Part shown: one piece after another, positions 1 through 8,297 of the stretch
Position numbering within the stretch: the first letter of the stretch is position 1
Layout of the letters: each line of letters begins with the position of its first letter
Origin: Paenibacillus azoreducens
GTDB taxonomy: Bacteria; Bacillota; Bacilli; Paenibacillales; Paenibacillaceae
Direction of reading: 5' to 3'
DNA: 64,000 nt
NCBI RefSeq assembly: GCF_021654775.1
Contig: NZ_AP025343.1
Span: 5,547,501 to 5,611,500 of the forward strand
Program-made: the position numbers and the translations under genes
Notes under the pieces: generated by a model
What the model was told of the DNA's origin: nothing
The model's database searches: none
What the model saw: only the letters and a program-made list of their open reading frames with translations

Positions 1-1157
1 AGATTCCACTTCGAAATCATGGTTGGCGTAGCCGCGCCCGTAAAGTAATTTTGCTTGCGGACATCGATTTGCGACATGACGACTTTCGCTGCGTACCAGT
101 TTTCCGGCTTGCGGAATTGAGCCAGCTGCTTTTCGTACGGCGTCTCCGGTTTCGCGCCATCAGCCAGCTTCACGAGAGATTTCATATACAGATCCGGTAT
201 GCGCGCCGGACCGGTGATAAACGGGAATTTGTCAAAGAAGTCCTTGATTTTATCTTTGTCGCTTGTCGGCTGCCCGTCCACGATATCCCAGTCATAACCT
301 TTGGCGAAGCCGTATTCGTACGGACTGCCGGCTGCAGGATTAGCCAAATTGTCAAGCAGGTAATTGTAATACAAAATAATCGCTTCCGGATGTTTGGCAT
401 CCTTGTTGATCATGAAACTGCTGTTGACGCCGGAGTTTTGCCATTTCGTGCCGATCTTTCCATCCGGGCCGGCAGGAACCGGGTATGCTTTATATTTCGA
501 TCCCGGTACGTTTTTGATCAGATCCGGAGCAGGCCAGTCCGGAACCCAGTTGGCGCCCGGCAGGACGCCGGCTTTGCCTTTGGTCCAAATTTCGGCCGAT
601 TTGCCTTCATCCCACAGCGCGGCATCCGGGTGGATATAACCTTTTTCCATCCATTCCTGCAGCTTGGCTAAAGCCTGTTTGGCGCCCGGATTTACGGAGC
701 CGTATTCCAAATTGCCGTTTTCATCTTTGTTCCACTGTTCTTCAACGGCGCCGTAAGCTCCGAACAGCCAATCAAGTCCGCCCATCCATGTATTGGTGTT
801 GTTTTTCAGGGAAAGGGCAAGCGGATAAACATCTTTTGGAGCGAGTCCGTCCGGATTTTGATTTTTGAATTTATCCAGAATGTTTTCGAGATCGGCAATC
901 GTTTTTGGCGCCTCGAGATGAAGCTTCTCCATCCAGTCCTCGCGCAGCCACAATACCGTATCGTCATTGTCCGTATATTCCATAATCGGCAGGTTCCACT
1001 TCTTGCCGTCCTTCGTAAACGGATACCACAATTCAGGATGCTGTGCCGCGTGGTCCTTCCAGATTTTATTCGCATATTTCTCGAACAGGTCGTCGATTGG
1101 CATGAACTGCCATTTTAGCTGCTCTGTGCATTTGACTTTCAGGGTAGATACGCAAAG
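1..1157 (-). pseudogene. 5'-truncated extracellular solute-binding protein, running off the left edge
   Basis: The minus-strand frame is open from a TGA at 1158-1160 to the window edge, about 385 codons. It contains stretches typical of LplA-type (family 1) sugar-binding lipoproteins: 'MPIDDLFEKYANKIWK', then 'LWLREDWMEKLHLEAPKT', then 'KPENWYAAKVVMSQID' near the edge. Such proteins normally carry a lipoprotein signal and about 100 or more residues before the 'PIDDL' segment; here the frame closes only about 18 codons upstream of it. The first in-frame ATG (1101-1103) has no ribosome binding site. So the promoter, the signal peptide and the N-lobe start are missing, and the product could not be exported. 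I infer a deletion or insertion junction near 1110-1160, next to transposon debris. The 3' end lies outside the window. Confidence 0.75.
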
Positions 1158-1235
1158 TCAGCCGATTCTGGACGGCTGCCGACGTGGTGTCTTATTCAGC
1201 TATCGTGCCCGTTAATTTAAACCCAAGGTGCTCCG

Positions 1236-1853
1236 TTAGCATAACGGTTGTTCAGTAGCTAAAGTTATATATTCAACTGGAATAACGATACCTTGCCCCT
1301 TTCGGATTGCTTGCATTACAGGTGCAATATAATTGTTTTTATATTGGTTTGCAGAAACATATGAATTAACATATGCTTGAGTAACCTCTCTACCCGTACT
1401 ACAATCATAACCTAGGTTAAGGGGCGTCGACCCTCTTTCATTTAAGTGTTTCCCTTCCAGTACATGTGCGTAATCAGCGATAAAAAGCCCTTTATAATTA
1501 TAAGGCACTTCAATTCTTAACAAAACATTCCCGATGTATTTCTTTACCATTTCAATTCCTAGGTCACCAAAATAAGGGCTACATGTTAACCATAATGGAA
1601 GAGGCTCAAGGAATCCCTCCGCCAGAAAACTACCAGTAAACTCTTCTGGTGGATTCGGACATACGTCAACCGGACGTCCGGCAAACAGACCGCCGTTTGC
1701 AGATAAAATTTGCTCCACTCTGTCTTCCCTTGTGTAATGATAAAAGGCTATTTTGCCGGAAGCAGTGAGTTCAGTACCTCCTGGATCAGGCTTATACCCG
1801 TAATCGCTTAAACTACGACCTCTGCTATTTAAGAAAATATCCCCTAGCTTCAT
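1236..1853 (-). CDS. Orphan protein with an HYT-type ADP-ribosyltransferase-toxin-like motif
   Basis: A 205-residue protein whose ATG at 1851-1853 follows a GGGGGG-rich ribosome binding site, so it looks expressible. There is no signal peptide or membrane segment. Residues about 36-60 read 'FYHYTREDRVEQILSANGGL', followed by 'FAGRP'. This resembles the opening strand and helix of ART-fold toxins of the HYD1 or DarT-like kind (histidine-tyrosine-threonine, then an Ile-Leu-x-x-Gly-Gly-Leu turn). Further on, 'LPLWLTCSPYFGDLGIEM' and 'VLLRIEVP' could form the next ART strands. The family assignment is inference from a short motif. Base composition is AT-richer than the flanking solute-binding gene, and it sits between that truncated gene and a Tn3 transposase relic, which suggests cargo left by a transposon. 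I see no adjacent antitoxin or immunity gene. It could equally be an uncharacterised enzyme. Confidence 0.6.
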   Translation of the reverse strand: MKLGDIFLNSRGRSLSDYGYKPDPGGTELTASGKIAFYHYTREDRVEQILSANGGLFAGRPVDVCPNPPEEFTGSFLAEGFLEPLPLWLTCSPYFGDLGIEMVKKYIGNVLLRIEVPYNYKGLFIADYAHVLEGKHLNERGSTPLNLGYDCSTGREVTQAYVNSYVSANQYKNNYIAPVMQAIRKGQGIVIPVEYITLATEQPLC

Positions 1854-1971
1854 TCAATCCCCCCTTTTTTCCTCATCTACATTAGGTTACTGGGCAACGA
1901 CTGAAACTTCAAAACTGAAAAAAATACCCATATAGTGTTATAATAATTACATAACAAAGACAATTCTTCCG

Positions 1972-2214
1972 TGCGTTAACATTCTAATCAATGCGATTAG
2001 TGTCTGGAATACTTTTTATTTGGGAAAAGCGACGGAATACATAAAAGAGAAAAGTGTTCTGCAATAGAAAATGCTGCAATACATTTCTCATCTTGGATGG
2101 GAGCATATCAATTTTCTTGGTGAGTACACCTTCCAAACTAAAAATTTGACTGTCCCAAATGCGTTACGACCACTTCGTATCCAAGATATAGAAGCCGGTA
2201 ATTCCTTAGCGTAG
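1972..2214 (+). pseudogene. Tn3-family transposase, decayed C-terminal fragment
   Basis: Read on the plus strand, the segment encodes 'CVNILINAISVWNTFYLGKA', then a TAG at 2065-2067, then in the same frame 'LGWEHINFLGEYTF' and 'LRPLRIQD' before a final TAG at 2212-2214. These are hallmark C-terminal blocks of Tn3-family TnpA (the NAI-x-WNT block, the EHINxLGxYxF block and the LRPLR block). The preceding frame is closed by a TAA just upstream and most of the roughly 1000-residue protein is gone. Just past the stop, the reverse complement of 2199-2228 ends in ACGCTAAG, as do Tn3-family terminal inverted repeats, but the copy is shortened and I treat it only as suggestive. Confidence 0.8.
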
Positions 2215-2660
2215 GAAAAACCATTACCCGCCTTTACTTCTTTAAGTTATTCTCTCCTTTCCGGCAGAAACCTTTTGGCAAGAATATATTTACCATCCTA
2301 AAAGTTTATGTAATTCAGCCGGCTCAAATCGGTTACGATCCCGTTTCAGCAATTAAACGATGGCCACTGTTTCCCCGTTCAATAGTGAAATGTTCATACC
2401 AAGCAAAACATTTCAGAGTGACATATAGCTGTCATCGAAACTGTTCCTTTCTTTTAAGGATGGCCTCCTCTTTTCTTTCAGGCAAAACATGGTTTAACAT
2501 TTCATCGAAACGTTTCAATATATTCTCAATACCGATTATAATTACGAATTGTAACCGCTGTCAAACGATTTTTCCGGTCAATGAATCACTTGTTTTACTT
2601 TGTGCATTCTATGATTCGAAACGTTCCACTAAATGGTAATGGAATACGGCTTCGGAAAAC

Positions 2661-2709
2661 AGAAATAGACCGTCTACCTGGTCCAAGGGCGGTCTATTTC
2701 TATTTTTTT
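2661..2709 (+). terminator. Intrinsic terminator hairpin
   Basis: A perfect 12-bp stem (AGAAATAGACCG at 2661-2672 with CGGTCTATTTCT at 2690-2701) is followed by a T-rich run. No intact plus-strand gene precedes it, so it probably belonged to a gene now lost. Between 2215 and 2660 I see no intact gene; the stretch has stops in all frames and only a palindromic cre-like CGAAACGTTTC near 2507. Confidence 0.6.
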
Positions 2710-2758
2710 CATATGCACAGGTTCCACCGAATGCGTGTACGGGCTCCACCGAATGCGC

Positions 2759-2943
2759 CTAACGAAACTAAAGAGCGTTATATTCACATAAACGAAGCCG
2801 ATTTAAATTTAACGAAACTACAGATCGTTATTTGGACGAAATACGGGTGAATGAGCCTCTTTTAATCTGAATAGCGTGTCCTGGTTTCGTTAGAATGTTT
2901 GGAGGCACATTTTTGCCCAAATAACGATGGTGTGTTTCGTTAG
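2759..2943. repeat. Four-box dyad repeat array, CTAACGAAAC type
   Basis: Four copies of a box of about 25 bp are seen: two direct (from 2759 and from 2809) and two inverted (ending at 2893 and 2943). Each starts CTAACGAAAC or TTAACGAAAC; after 5-8 variable bases most continue CGTTATTTGG, and the box is itself a small inverted repeat (TAACG...CGTTA). Direct copies are 50 bp apart, inverted copies 50 bp apart, and the central pair spans 85 bp. The array lies beyond the 3' end of the acyltransferase gene. The array at 35531-35715 has the same geometry with a different box. Confidence 0.85.
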
Positions 2944-2964
2944 AGTGAAATCCTGCTTTTTGTT

Positions 2965-4179
2965 CTAAGAAAACACCCGGGACTTGCTCCGGTAATCGGA
3001 TTTTTCCGAAACTTTTCGCTGCAGGCTGCGCTTTTTGGCTCCGACGATCCAGCGCGACCCGGGCATGCGGGACAACATGCAGCTGATTCCAAGCGATGCC
3101 GACACGGTGAGCATAAAGGTCAACAGCGTAAACCTCAAATGGCTTCCTCCAAGCTCCAAAGGACGGGTAAAGTTCCCGATGATGTAAATAACCAGGGCGT
3201 GTACGAGATACCCTCCGAACGAATACCTTCCGATCCATGAAAGTAGCCGCAAAAACGTTTTATTACGACTCTGCATCATGATCAAAAGCCCGTATAACAG
3301 CAGCATTTGCGCTATGATAATGATAAATGTTGCAGGTTTGAGATACGTGGAAATATTCAGGTTTACGACCTCTCCCGAACCCCGCAGCACATCAGAACCA
3401 AGCCGGATATACATGCCAAGAAAGACAAGCCCGCTCCACGGCAACAGTTTTGTGCACCACGTCCTCCACTTCTCAACGTTTGCGGCACATACCGCGCCAA
3501 TTACAAAATAAAACCCATACATAAGAAAGGAATAGCTGCGGTACTGCAGCAAATCGGACCAAGGCCTTCCGAGTGCTTCCGCCCAGGGGCCCATTTGATG
3601 ATAAGAAAGATACAATAATATGAAATAAAATAAGCCGGTGCAAGCTATGATCGCGAAAACGCTCCGGCTGCGGGTCCGTTCACTCAGAGAGTGAAGCCTG
3701 CCGCGAACGCCCCGGTAAATCGCCGCCATGATCGGAAAGAAAATATAAAACTGCATGATCATATTAATAAACCAGAGCTGATAACCGTTTTGCGGAATAA
3801 CCAGCTCTTTGGGTAAACTTCCCCAGTCCTGTCCGCCCTTTTGCCAAAACGACGGTGAAAATACGTGAACATACAGCCAGTAAATAAAAGTCCAGCAAAG
3901 AAAAGGAACATAGACGTCCCCAAACCTCTTCCGGATAAATTTGAAATAATTCATTTTCCCGCTATACTCGCCATAATTGTAGAACAACAAAACTGCGGAC
4001 AAAAATACAAATGTCGGGGTTCCAAAACGGGTCAAATGGTATACCATCGTCAGCATAATGGAGTCGGCTTGTTCAATATCGGCCCTGTAAATGTACTCGG
4101 CGATCGAGTGCTGCATGACAATGGCCAGAAACGCAAGCGCCCTTAACTGAGTCCATTCTTCGATGCGCGGTTTGCTCAT
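2965..4179 (-). CDS. Membrane acyltransferase, acyltransferase-3 (OafA/WecH-like) family
   Basis: A 404-residue polytopic membrane protein. The start chosen is the ATG at 4177-4179 ('MSKPRIEEW'), which has an ideal AAGGAGGG seven bases upstream; an ATG six codons earlier lies inside that site. The N-terminal helix reads 'LRALAFLAIVMQHS', carrying the family's arginine and the catalytic-type histidine at the end of the first helix, followed by about nine more hydrophobic helices ('QLWFINMIMQFYIFFP', 'YSFLMYGFYFVIGAVCA', 'YSFGGYLVHALVIYIIG'). Members O- or N-acylate cell-surface sugars or peptidoglycan; the acceptor cannot be read here. It stands alone, and its 3' end abuts the four-box repeat array, which may serve as its transcript end. 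Confidence 0.85.
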   Translation of the reverse strand: MSKPRIEEWTQLRALAFLAIVMQHSIAEYIYRADIEQADSIMLTMVYHLTRFGTPTFVFLSAVLLFYNYGEYSGKMNYFKFIRKRFGDVYVPFLCWTFIYWLYVHVFSPSFWQKGGQDWGSLPKELVIPQNGYQLWFINMIMQFYIFFPIMAAIYRGVRGRLHSLSERTRSRSVFAIIACTGLFYFILLYLSYHQMGPWAEALGRPWSDLLQYRSYSFLMYGFYFVIGAVCAANVEKWRTWCTKLLPWSGLVFLGMYIRLGSDVLRGSGEVVNLNISTYLKPATFIIIIAQMLLLYGLLIMMQSRNKTFLRLLSWIGRYSFGGYLVHALVIYIIGNFTRPLELGGSHLRFTLLTFMLTVSASLGISCMLSRMPGSRWIVGAKKRSLQRKVSEKSDYRSKSRVFS

Positions 4180-4441
4180 GAATACACCCTCCTTCATTAG
4201 CAGTTATGCGCAAGTATACCCTTCGAATATTAAATGAACCTTAAACGAATGTTAGCGATATGTCCGGTAAAAAGAAATACGGCGGGCGCAAATGACCGGA
4301 TATAACGGTGTTTGTGCCCACCGCGGAAGGTGGATAGCGTTGTTCAATTATTTTTTGCATCGTCTCGGAAATCGGCCTAAAACTAAGCTCATGGTCGAAA
4401 TCCGCTAGAAGATTATTTTTTCAATCTCGTCACTTCGATTT

Positions 4442-6004
4442 TCAAGCTTCCTGCGGAGCAGGAGCGGCCTCCAAATCATTCGAAGCATCCAGCAGGGCGG
4501 CATTGATCCCGTTCAGGAACGCAAGCGCGCTTGCCTTGATAATGTCCGTGTCCATCGCACGTCCTGAGTAGGATTTGCCTTGATATTCCATGCGGATATT
4601 GACGCGGCCGATGGCCTCTTTGCCCCGGGACATGCTGTTGATTTTATAATCCTTCAGATGGACATCCAGGCCGACCAGCGCTTTGATGGCACTGTAAAGG
4701 GCATCGATCGGACCGTCCCCCACCATGCTGTCTTTGAAGCTTTCGCCGCCTTTTCTCAATTTAACGGTAGCCGTCGGATACAAATCGTTGGTTACGACTT
4801 GGAAAGACTCCAGCTCATACAGATGGCCGCTGCCCTCGTCAAGCTTGCGGTGCTCGGTCACCAGGTAAAATACGTCATGGTCGTAAACCTCTTTTTTGGC
4901 GTCGGCCAGCTTCAGGAATTTAGCGAACAGTTCCTCGAAGTCATCATGATCGCTTGTATCGAAGCCGATTTTCTCCACGGCATTTTTAAATGCGTGTCTT
5001 CCGGAACGGGCTGTCAGGATCAGCTCCATGCTTTCCGCCCCGACTTCTTCCGGCGACATGATTTCGTATACGTTTTTGTCTTTCAACAGACCATCCTGAT
5101 GGATGCCGGATGAATGCGCAAAAGCGTTCTCGCCCGTAATCGCCTTGTTCACCTGTACGTCCAGCCCCGTCAAGTGCGTCAGCAGTTTGGATGTTCTCAG
5201 AATTTCTTTCAGATGGATTTGGGTATGGCAGTTAAAATAGTTTTCTCTCACCTTCAGTCCCATAACCACTTCTTCCAGCGAGGTGTTGCCTGCCCGTTCG
5301 CCCAATCCGTTGATGGTACATTCCACCTTCTCCGCACCGTTTTTAATGGCGCTGAGCGTATTTGCCGTCGCAAGTCCAAGGTCATTATGGCAGTGTACGC
5401 TCAGGATGACTTTATCGTTCAGGTTTTTCAAACGGTCATTGATTTTCCGGATCAGCTCGCCGAATTCTTCAGGAACGGCATAACCGACGGTGTCAGGCAC
5501 ATTGATGATCGTTGCCCCGGCTTTAACGACGGCTTCGATCGTTTTCCACAAATATTCAAAATCCGAACGGGAAGCATCCTCCGTCGAATACTGCACTTCA
5601 GGCAGCAGCGTTTTGGCAAACTTGACCGCTTCGACGCCCATTTCCAGCACCGCGTCCTTGGAACGGCTAAACTTTTTCTCGACGTGAATGTTCGATGTGC
5701 CCAGCACGATATGGATAAACGGATTTTGGGCGAGCTTGATGCTTTCATAGACGCTTTCGATGTCGCTTTTTACCGCCCGGGCAAGCGCTGTAACCGTCAC
5801 GCTGTCTCCAACGGTTCTGGCAATTTCCTGAACAGCCTGAAAATCCCCTGCGGAAGAAGCCGGAAAACCTGCTTCGATCATATCTACATTCAGTCGTTTG
5901 AGCTGCTGAGCGAATTCAATTTTTTGCTGCACATTCAGTTTGGCGCCAGGCACTTGCTCTCCGTCGCGTAAAGTCGTATCCAGTACAATAATCTTGCGGT
6001 CCAT
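4442..6004 (-). CDS. leuA: 2-isopropylmalate synthase
   Basis: A 520-residue enzyme that condenses acetyl-CoA with 2-oxoisovalerate, the first committed step to leucine. The start is the ATG at 6002-6004 ('MDRKIIVLDTTLRDGEQVPG') behind AAGGAGGA; an upstream in-frame ATG falls inside the leader. The TIM-barrel domain shows LDTTLRDGEQ, 'VHCHNDLGLA' (metal-binding HxH) and 'GLGERAGNTSLEEV'; 'HSSGIHQDG' follows, and the C-terminal leucine-sensing domain includes 'SFQVVTNDLYPTATVKL'. Length and order fit the bacterial LeuA1 type. A leucine T-box and a strong promoter precede it. No ilv or other leu gene is adjacent, so this is an orphan leuA, perhaps a second copy outside the main ilv-leu cluster. 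Confidence 0.93.
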   Translation of the reverse strand: MDRKIIVLDTTLRDGEQVPGAKLNVQQKIEFAQQLKRLNVDMIEAGFPASSAGDFQAVQEIARTVGDSVTVTALARAVKSDIESVYESIKLAQNPFIHIVLGTSNIHVEKKFSRSKDAVLEMGVEAVKFAKTLLPEVQYSTEDASRSDFEYLWKTIEAVVKAGATIINVPDTVGYAVPEEFGELIRKINDRLKNLNDKVILSVHCHNDLGLATANTLSAIKNGAEKVECTINGLGERAGNTSLEEVVMGLKVRENYFNCHTQIHLKEILRTSKLLTHLTGLDVQVNKAITGENAFAHSSGIHQDGLLKDKNVYEIMSPEEVGAESMELILTARSGRHAFKNAVEKIGFDTSDHDDFEELFAKFLKLADAKKEVYDHDVFYLVTEHRKLDEGSGHLYELESFQVVTNDLYPTATVKLRKGGESFKDSMVGDGPIDALYSAIKALVGLDVHLKDYKINSMSRGKEAIGRVNIRMEYQGKSYSGRAMDTDIIKASALAFLNGINAALLDASNDLEAAPAPQEA

Positions 6005-6077
6005 CTCCAATTCCTCCTTGAGAAAATTAAAATTTAATATCAAGCGGGTTATGGCAAAGCACGATATTAACAACAAA

Positions 6078-6343
6078 AAACAAAAAAACCTCATCTCTGT
6101 TATAGAGACGAGGTTTAACCCGCGGTACCACTCTAATTCATTTTCATACGAAAATAATCTCTTTCGATGGCTGACACCATCTATCCCTGTAACGGTGGAA
6201 CTCCGGCTGACCCTACATTGTCAGGTGGCGGTTCATAGACGAGTTCGAAATGATTGACATTACCGTTTTGCACCAACCAACGGCTCTCTGGAAAGTCCAT
6301 CACTTCTACTATTTCTAATCGAAACCTTTGATTTATAAAATTT
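6078..6343 (-). promoter_or_regulatory. Leucine T-box riboswitch of leuA
   Basis: The leader carries the T-box core AGAGTGGTACCGCGGG (complement of about 6118-6134), followed by a terminator with AACCTCGTCTCT pairing to AGAGATGAGGTT and a long U tract (6070-6116). Upstream, stem I is visible with its AGAGAGCCG...GGTGCAAAACGGT distal region and a GAACTC specifier loop (6241-6246), giving a CUC leucine codon. Uncharged tRNA-Leu would pair with specifier and T-box and stabilise the antiterminator. The specifier reading is from sequence; the mechanism is established for the family. Confidence 0.93.
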
Positions 6344-6349
6344 TTATTA

Positions 6350-6378
6350 ATCTTATGGCATCTTTTTGAAGTTGTCAA
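6350..6378 (-). promoter_or_regulatory. SigA-type promoter of the leuA T-box transcript
   Basis: TTGACA (complement of 6373-6378), a 17-base spacer and TAAGAT (complement of 6350-6355) stand directly upstream of stem I of the T-box. Between this promoter and 6827 I see no intact gene; one open frame without a start is recorded among the rejected items. Confidence 0.75.
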
Positions 6379-6827
6379 CCCTGTATATTCCAAAATCATG
6401 AATTGGACCTTACATTCCATTTGTAAAAGTATATGGGCGGTGTAGGTGTAAAATGCTGATTTTCCTGAAAAAACTCGCAGTGGGCGGGCGACCGTATCAT
6501 CGTGAAGAAGGCCATCCACAACGGCCATAACGGCGAACTGCTTTTTAAAAAGATTCATCCGGTCCGGATTGAAGAGGTGATGCAGCGGCTCGGGAAAAGT
6601 TCCGGCATCAGGTTTTATGTTTTGATGGGGAGCGCCTCCGTTTCTGTTTCCGCTCTTCCGGTGCAGGCAGATTCATGCTAGTGAATACGCCGTTTTCGCA
6701 TTATAATCATATTAACGAGGCACGACCGAAATAATAATAGACCATTCGATTTGCCGAAAGTAGCGAAATGGCGGGCATTTTCCGTGCAAATCCGATTCAT
6801 TATTTTTTGATCTCGCCCGAGACGAAG

Positions 6828-6875
6828 AACGTCCTGAACTATTCCTTTGTGAATAGTACCGGGACGTTTTTTTAT
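6828..6875 (+). terminator. Terminator-like hairpin in the leader of the nuclease-like gene
   Basis: AACGTCC (6828-6834) pairs with GGACGTT (6862-6868), and ACTATTC (6838-6844) with GAATAGT (6851-6857), around a six-base loop. A run of seven T then leads straight into the ribosome binding site of the gene at 6892. This is a complete intrinsic terminator placed between promoter and start codon. It could attenuate the gene or shield it from read-through. The paralogue at 34656 has the same arrangement. Confidence 0.7.
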
Positions 6876-6891
6876 TTTGAGGAGGGATTTT

Positions 6892-7566
6892 GTGAACATG
6901 AATTTCGAAAAGGCGCACGCGGCATTTATTGAATGTCACTTGAGAAAGCGAACAGGAGAACGGAAAGGTCGCTTGGAACGAGGGCATCAGGAAGCTGAGG
7001 CATTATTTTGCCGGAACGTTTGGTGGGAGCTTCAAGGGAACTTCGACCACTTGCATCCGGAGTACGAGATTCTCGATTGGCGCGGGCGATCCTATTTCTG
7101 CGACTTTGTATGGATGACGGCGGCGTTTAAGCTGGTTATCGAAATCAAAGGTTTTGGTCCGCATGTCCGGGATATGGATCGTCAAAAATATTGCAATGAA
7201 CTGAACCGGGAAACTTTTTTAACGGCGATGGGATTTCGGGTAATATCAATGGCATATGACGATGTCGCCTACCGCCCCGAATTATGCATTACGCTGCTGC
7301 GGATGGTGCTGAGCCGTTATCAGCCGGAGTTATCGGCTTTCAGCCGTAATCATATACTCGAGAGGGAAATCATTCTGCTGGCCTGCGCGCTTGCCCGCCC
7401 CTTACGCCCCATTGATGTCAAAAATCATTTAGGTATCAACTACCGTACCGCCGTTCGTTTGCTCCGCTCCCTCTGCACTAAGAGCGCCTTTGCTCCGGTC
7501 AGCGGAGCGGAAGGCAAGCATGTTGTGAAGTATGAGCTTCAGCCAAGCGCAATGCTGGGATTGTAA
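6892..7566 (+). CDS. PD-(D/E)XK nuclease-like protein with C-terminal winged helix
   Basis: A 224-residue protein of no family I can name. The GTG at 6892 is chosen because GAGGAGGG lies just upstream and because from this start it aligns residue for residue with the paralogue at 34656-35315. Residues 49-95 read 'GNFDHLHPEYEILDW...FCDFVW...LVIEIKGFG': Asp71 at the end of one strand and Glu84-x-Lys86 in the next, the spacing of a PD-(D/E)XK nuclease core (Vsr/DUF559-like). A hydrophobic strand 'MGFRVISMAYDDV' follows. Residues about 155-205 look like a winged helix ('RPIDVKNHLGINYRTAVRLL'). So a DNA-binding, possibly DNA-cutting protein is inferred; no partner gene is adjacent. It is followed by over 1 kb of tandem repeats. 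Confidence 0.75.
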   Translation: MNMNFEKAHAAFIECHLRKRTGERKGRLERGHQEAEALFCRNVWWELQGNFDHLHPEYEILDWRGRSYFCDFVWMTAAFKLVIEIKGFGPHVRDMDRQKYCNELNRETFLTAMGFRVISMAYDDVAYRPELCITLLRMVLSRYQPELSAFSRNHILEREIILLACALARPLRPIDVKNHLGINYRTAVRLLRSLCTKSAFAPVSGAEGKHVVKYELQPSAMLGL

Positions 7567-7630
7567 CTGGCAGGAAGGCAGGTTGCGGGCAGGTGGACAG
7601 GGAGTTTAAGGCATTGGGGAACTGTTTGAT

Positions 7631-7797
7631 TGAGGAGCTGTTTGCGTTGAGGAGCTGTTTGCGTTGAGGAGCTGTTTGCGTTGAGGGGCTGTTTGCGTTG
7701 AGGAGCTGTTTGCGTTGAGGGGCTGTTTGCGTTGAGGAGCTGTTTGCGTTGAGGGGCTGTTTGCGTTGAGGAGCTGTTTGCGTTGAGAGCTGTTTGA
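7631..7797. repeat. 17-bp tandem array, about ten units
   Basis: The unit TGAGGAGCTGTTTGCGT recurs exactly every 17 bp from 7631. After the first three copies, units with GAGGAG and GAGGGG alternate, pointing to later duplication of a 34-bp pair. The last unit is shortened. The array starts 65 bp after the stop codon of the nuclease-like gene. A long open frame on the opposite strand is only a by-product of the repeat. Confidence 0.95.
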
Positions 7798-7985
7798 GGT
7801 ACAACGAGTAGCTTGGGGCTGCAGGGTGACCGATCATGCGAAAAAGTCGAAAGTCTGTACGCTTAGGTGCCTTAAGGGCTTCAGCACGCGATGTGGCGTT
7901 GTATGACGGAGACCCGCCAGTGCTTGAGTTAGAAGTCAGTATTTAAGACTGCGCTATTTTTCGAGGCTCCGGATTTGGCCCGTTC

Positions 7986-8072
7986 GGTTCGATTGGTTCA
8001 ATTGGTTCGATTGGTTCGATTGGTTCGTTTGGTTCATTCGTCGTTCGGTTTGTTCGGTTCGTTCGTCCAAAA
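7986..8072. repeat. 9-bp tandem array
   Basis: GGTTCGATT and close variants repeat six times at 9-bp intervals (7986-8039), then grade into looser GTTCG-rich copies to about 8072. No coding signal supports it. Confidence 0.85.
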
Positions 8073-8126
8073 GCCTGCAATTGTGCAACCTTTTTACGCT
8101 ATATTATTAGTTTTCAAAAAAATTGT

Positions 8127-8199
8127 TGCGAAAGTGCATTTATTTCGCCGCTCAATGTGACTTTTAGTCAATTCAGGTGAAAAAGGATGCACTTTCGCA
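8127..8199. repeat. Inverted repeat TGCGAAAGTGCAT / ATGCACTTTCGCA
   Basis: Two perfect 13-bp arms (8127-8139 and 8187-8199) flank a 47-bp centre. A third, degenerate arm (ATGCACTTTTGAA) follows at about 8237. No T tract follows, so it is not a standard terminator. Confidence 0.75.
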
Positions 8200-8297
8200 C
8201 CTTTTAGCTTAAGTTAGCCGGTTGAACCAGTAAAAAATGCACTTTTGAAACCTTTTGCTTGGGAGTCATTAAAAACATAGGTTTGTCTTGCTGTTTC

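Noticed and set aside
2385..2850. Two overlapping plus-strand frames between the Tn3 relic and the acyltransferase gene
   Set aside because: No ribosome binding sites, no recognisable composition, and they run through a terminator hairpin and the box repeats.
5114..5971. A 285-codon plus-strand frame, with others around 4580-5113
   Set aside because: Antisense shadows of leuA, which has all catalytic motifs on the other strand.
6513..6681. A plus-strand open stretch with peptide 'DRIIVKKAIHNGHNGE' that might be a gene remnant
   Set aside because: No start, a possible frameshift and no family I recognise; too weak to list.
7499..7837. A minus-strand frame with a 17-residue repeat (TQTAPQRK type)
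   Set aside because: Produced by three rounds of the 17-bp DNA repeat; no start signal and overlaps the end of the nuclease-like gene.
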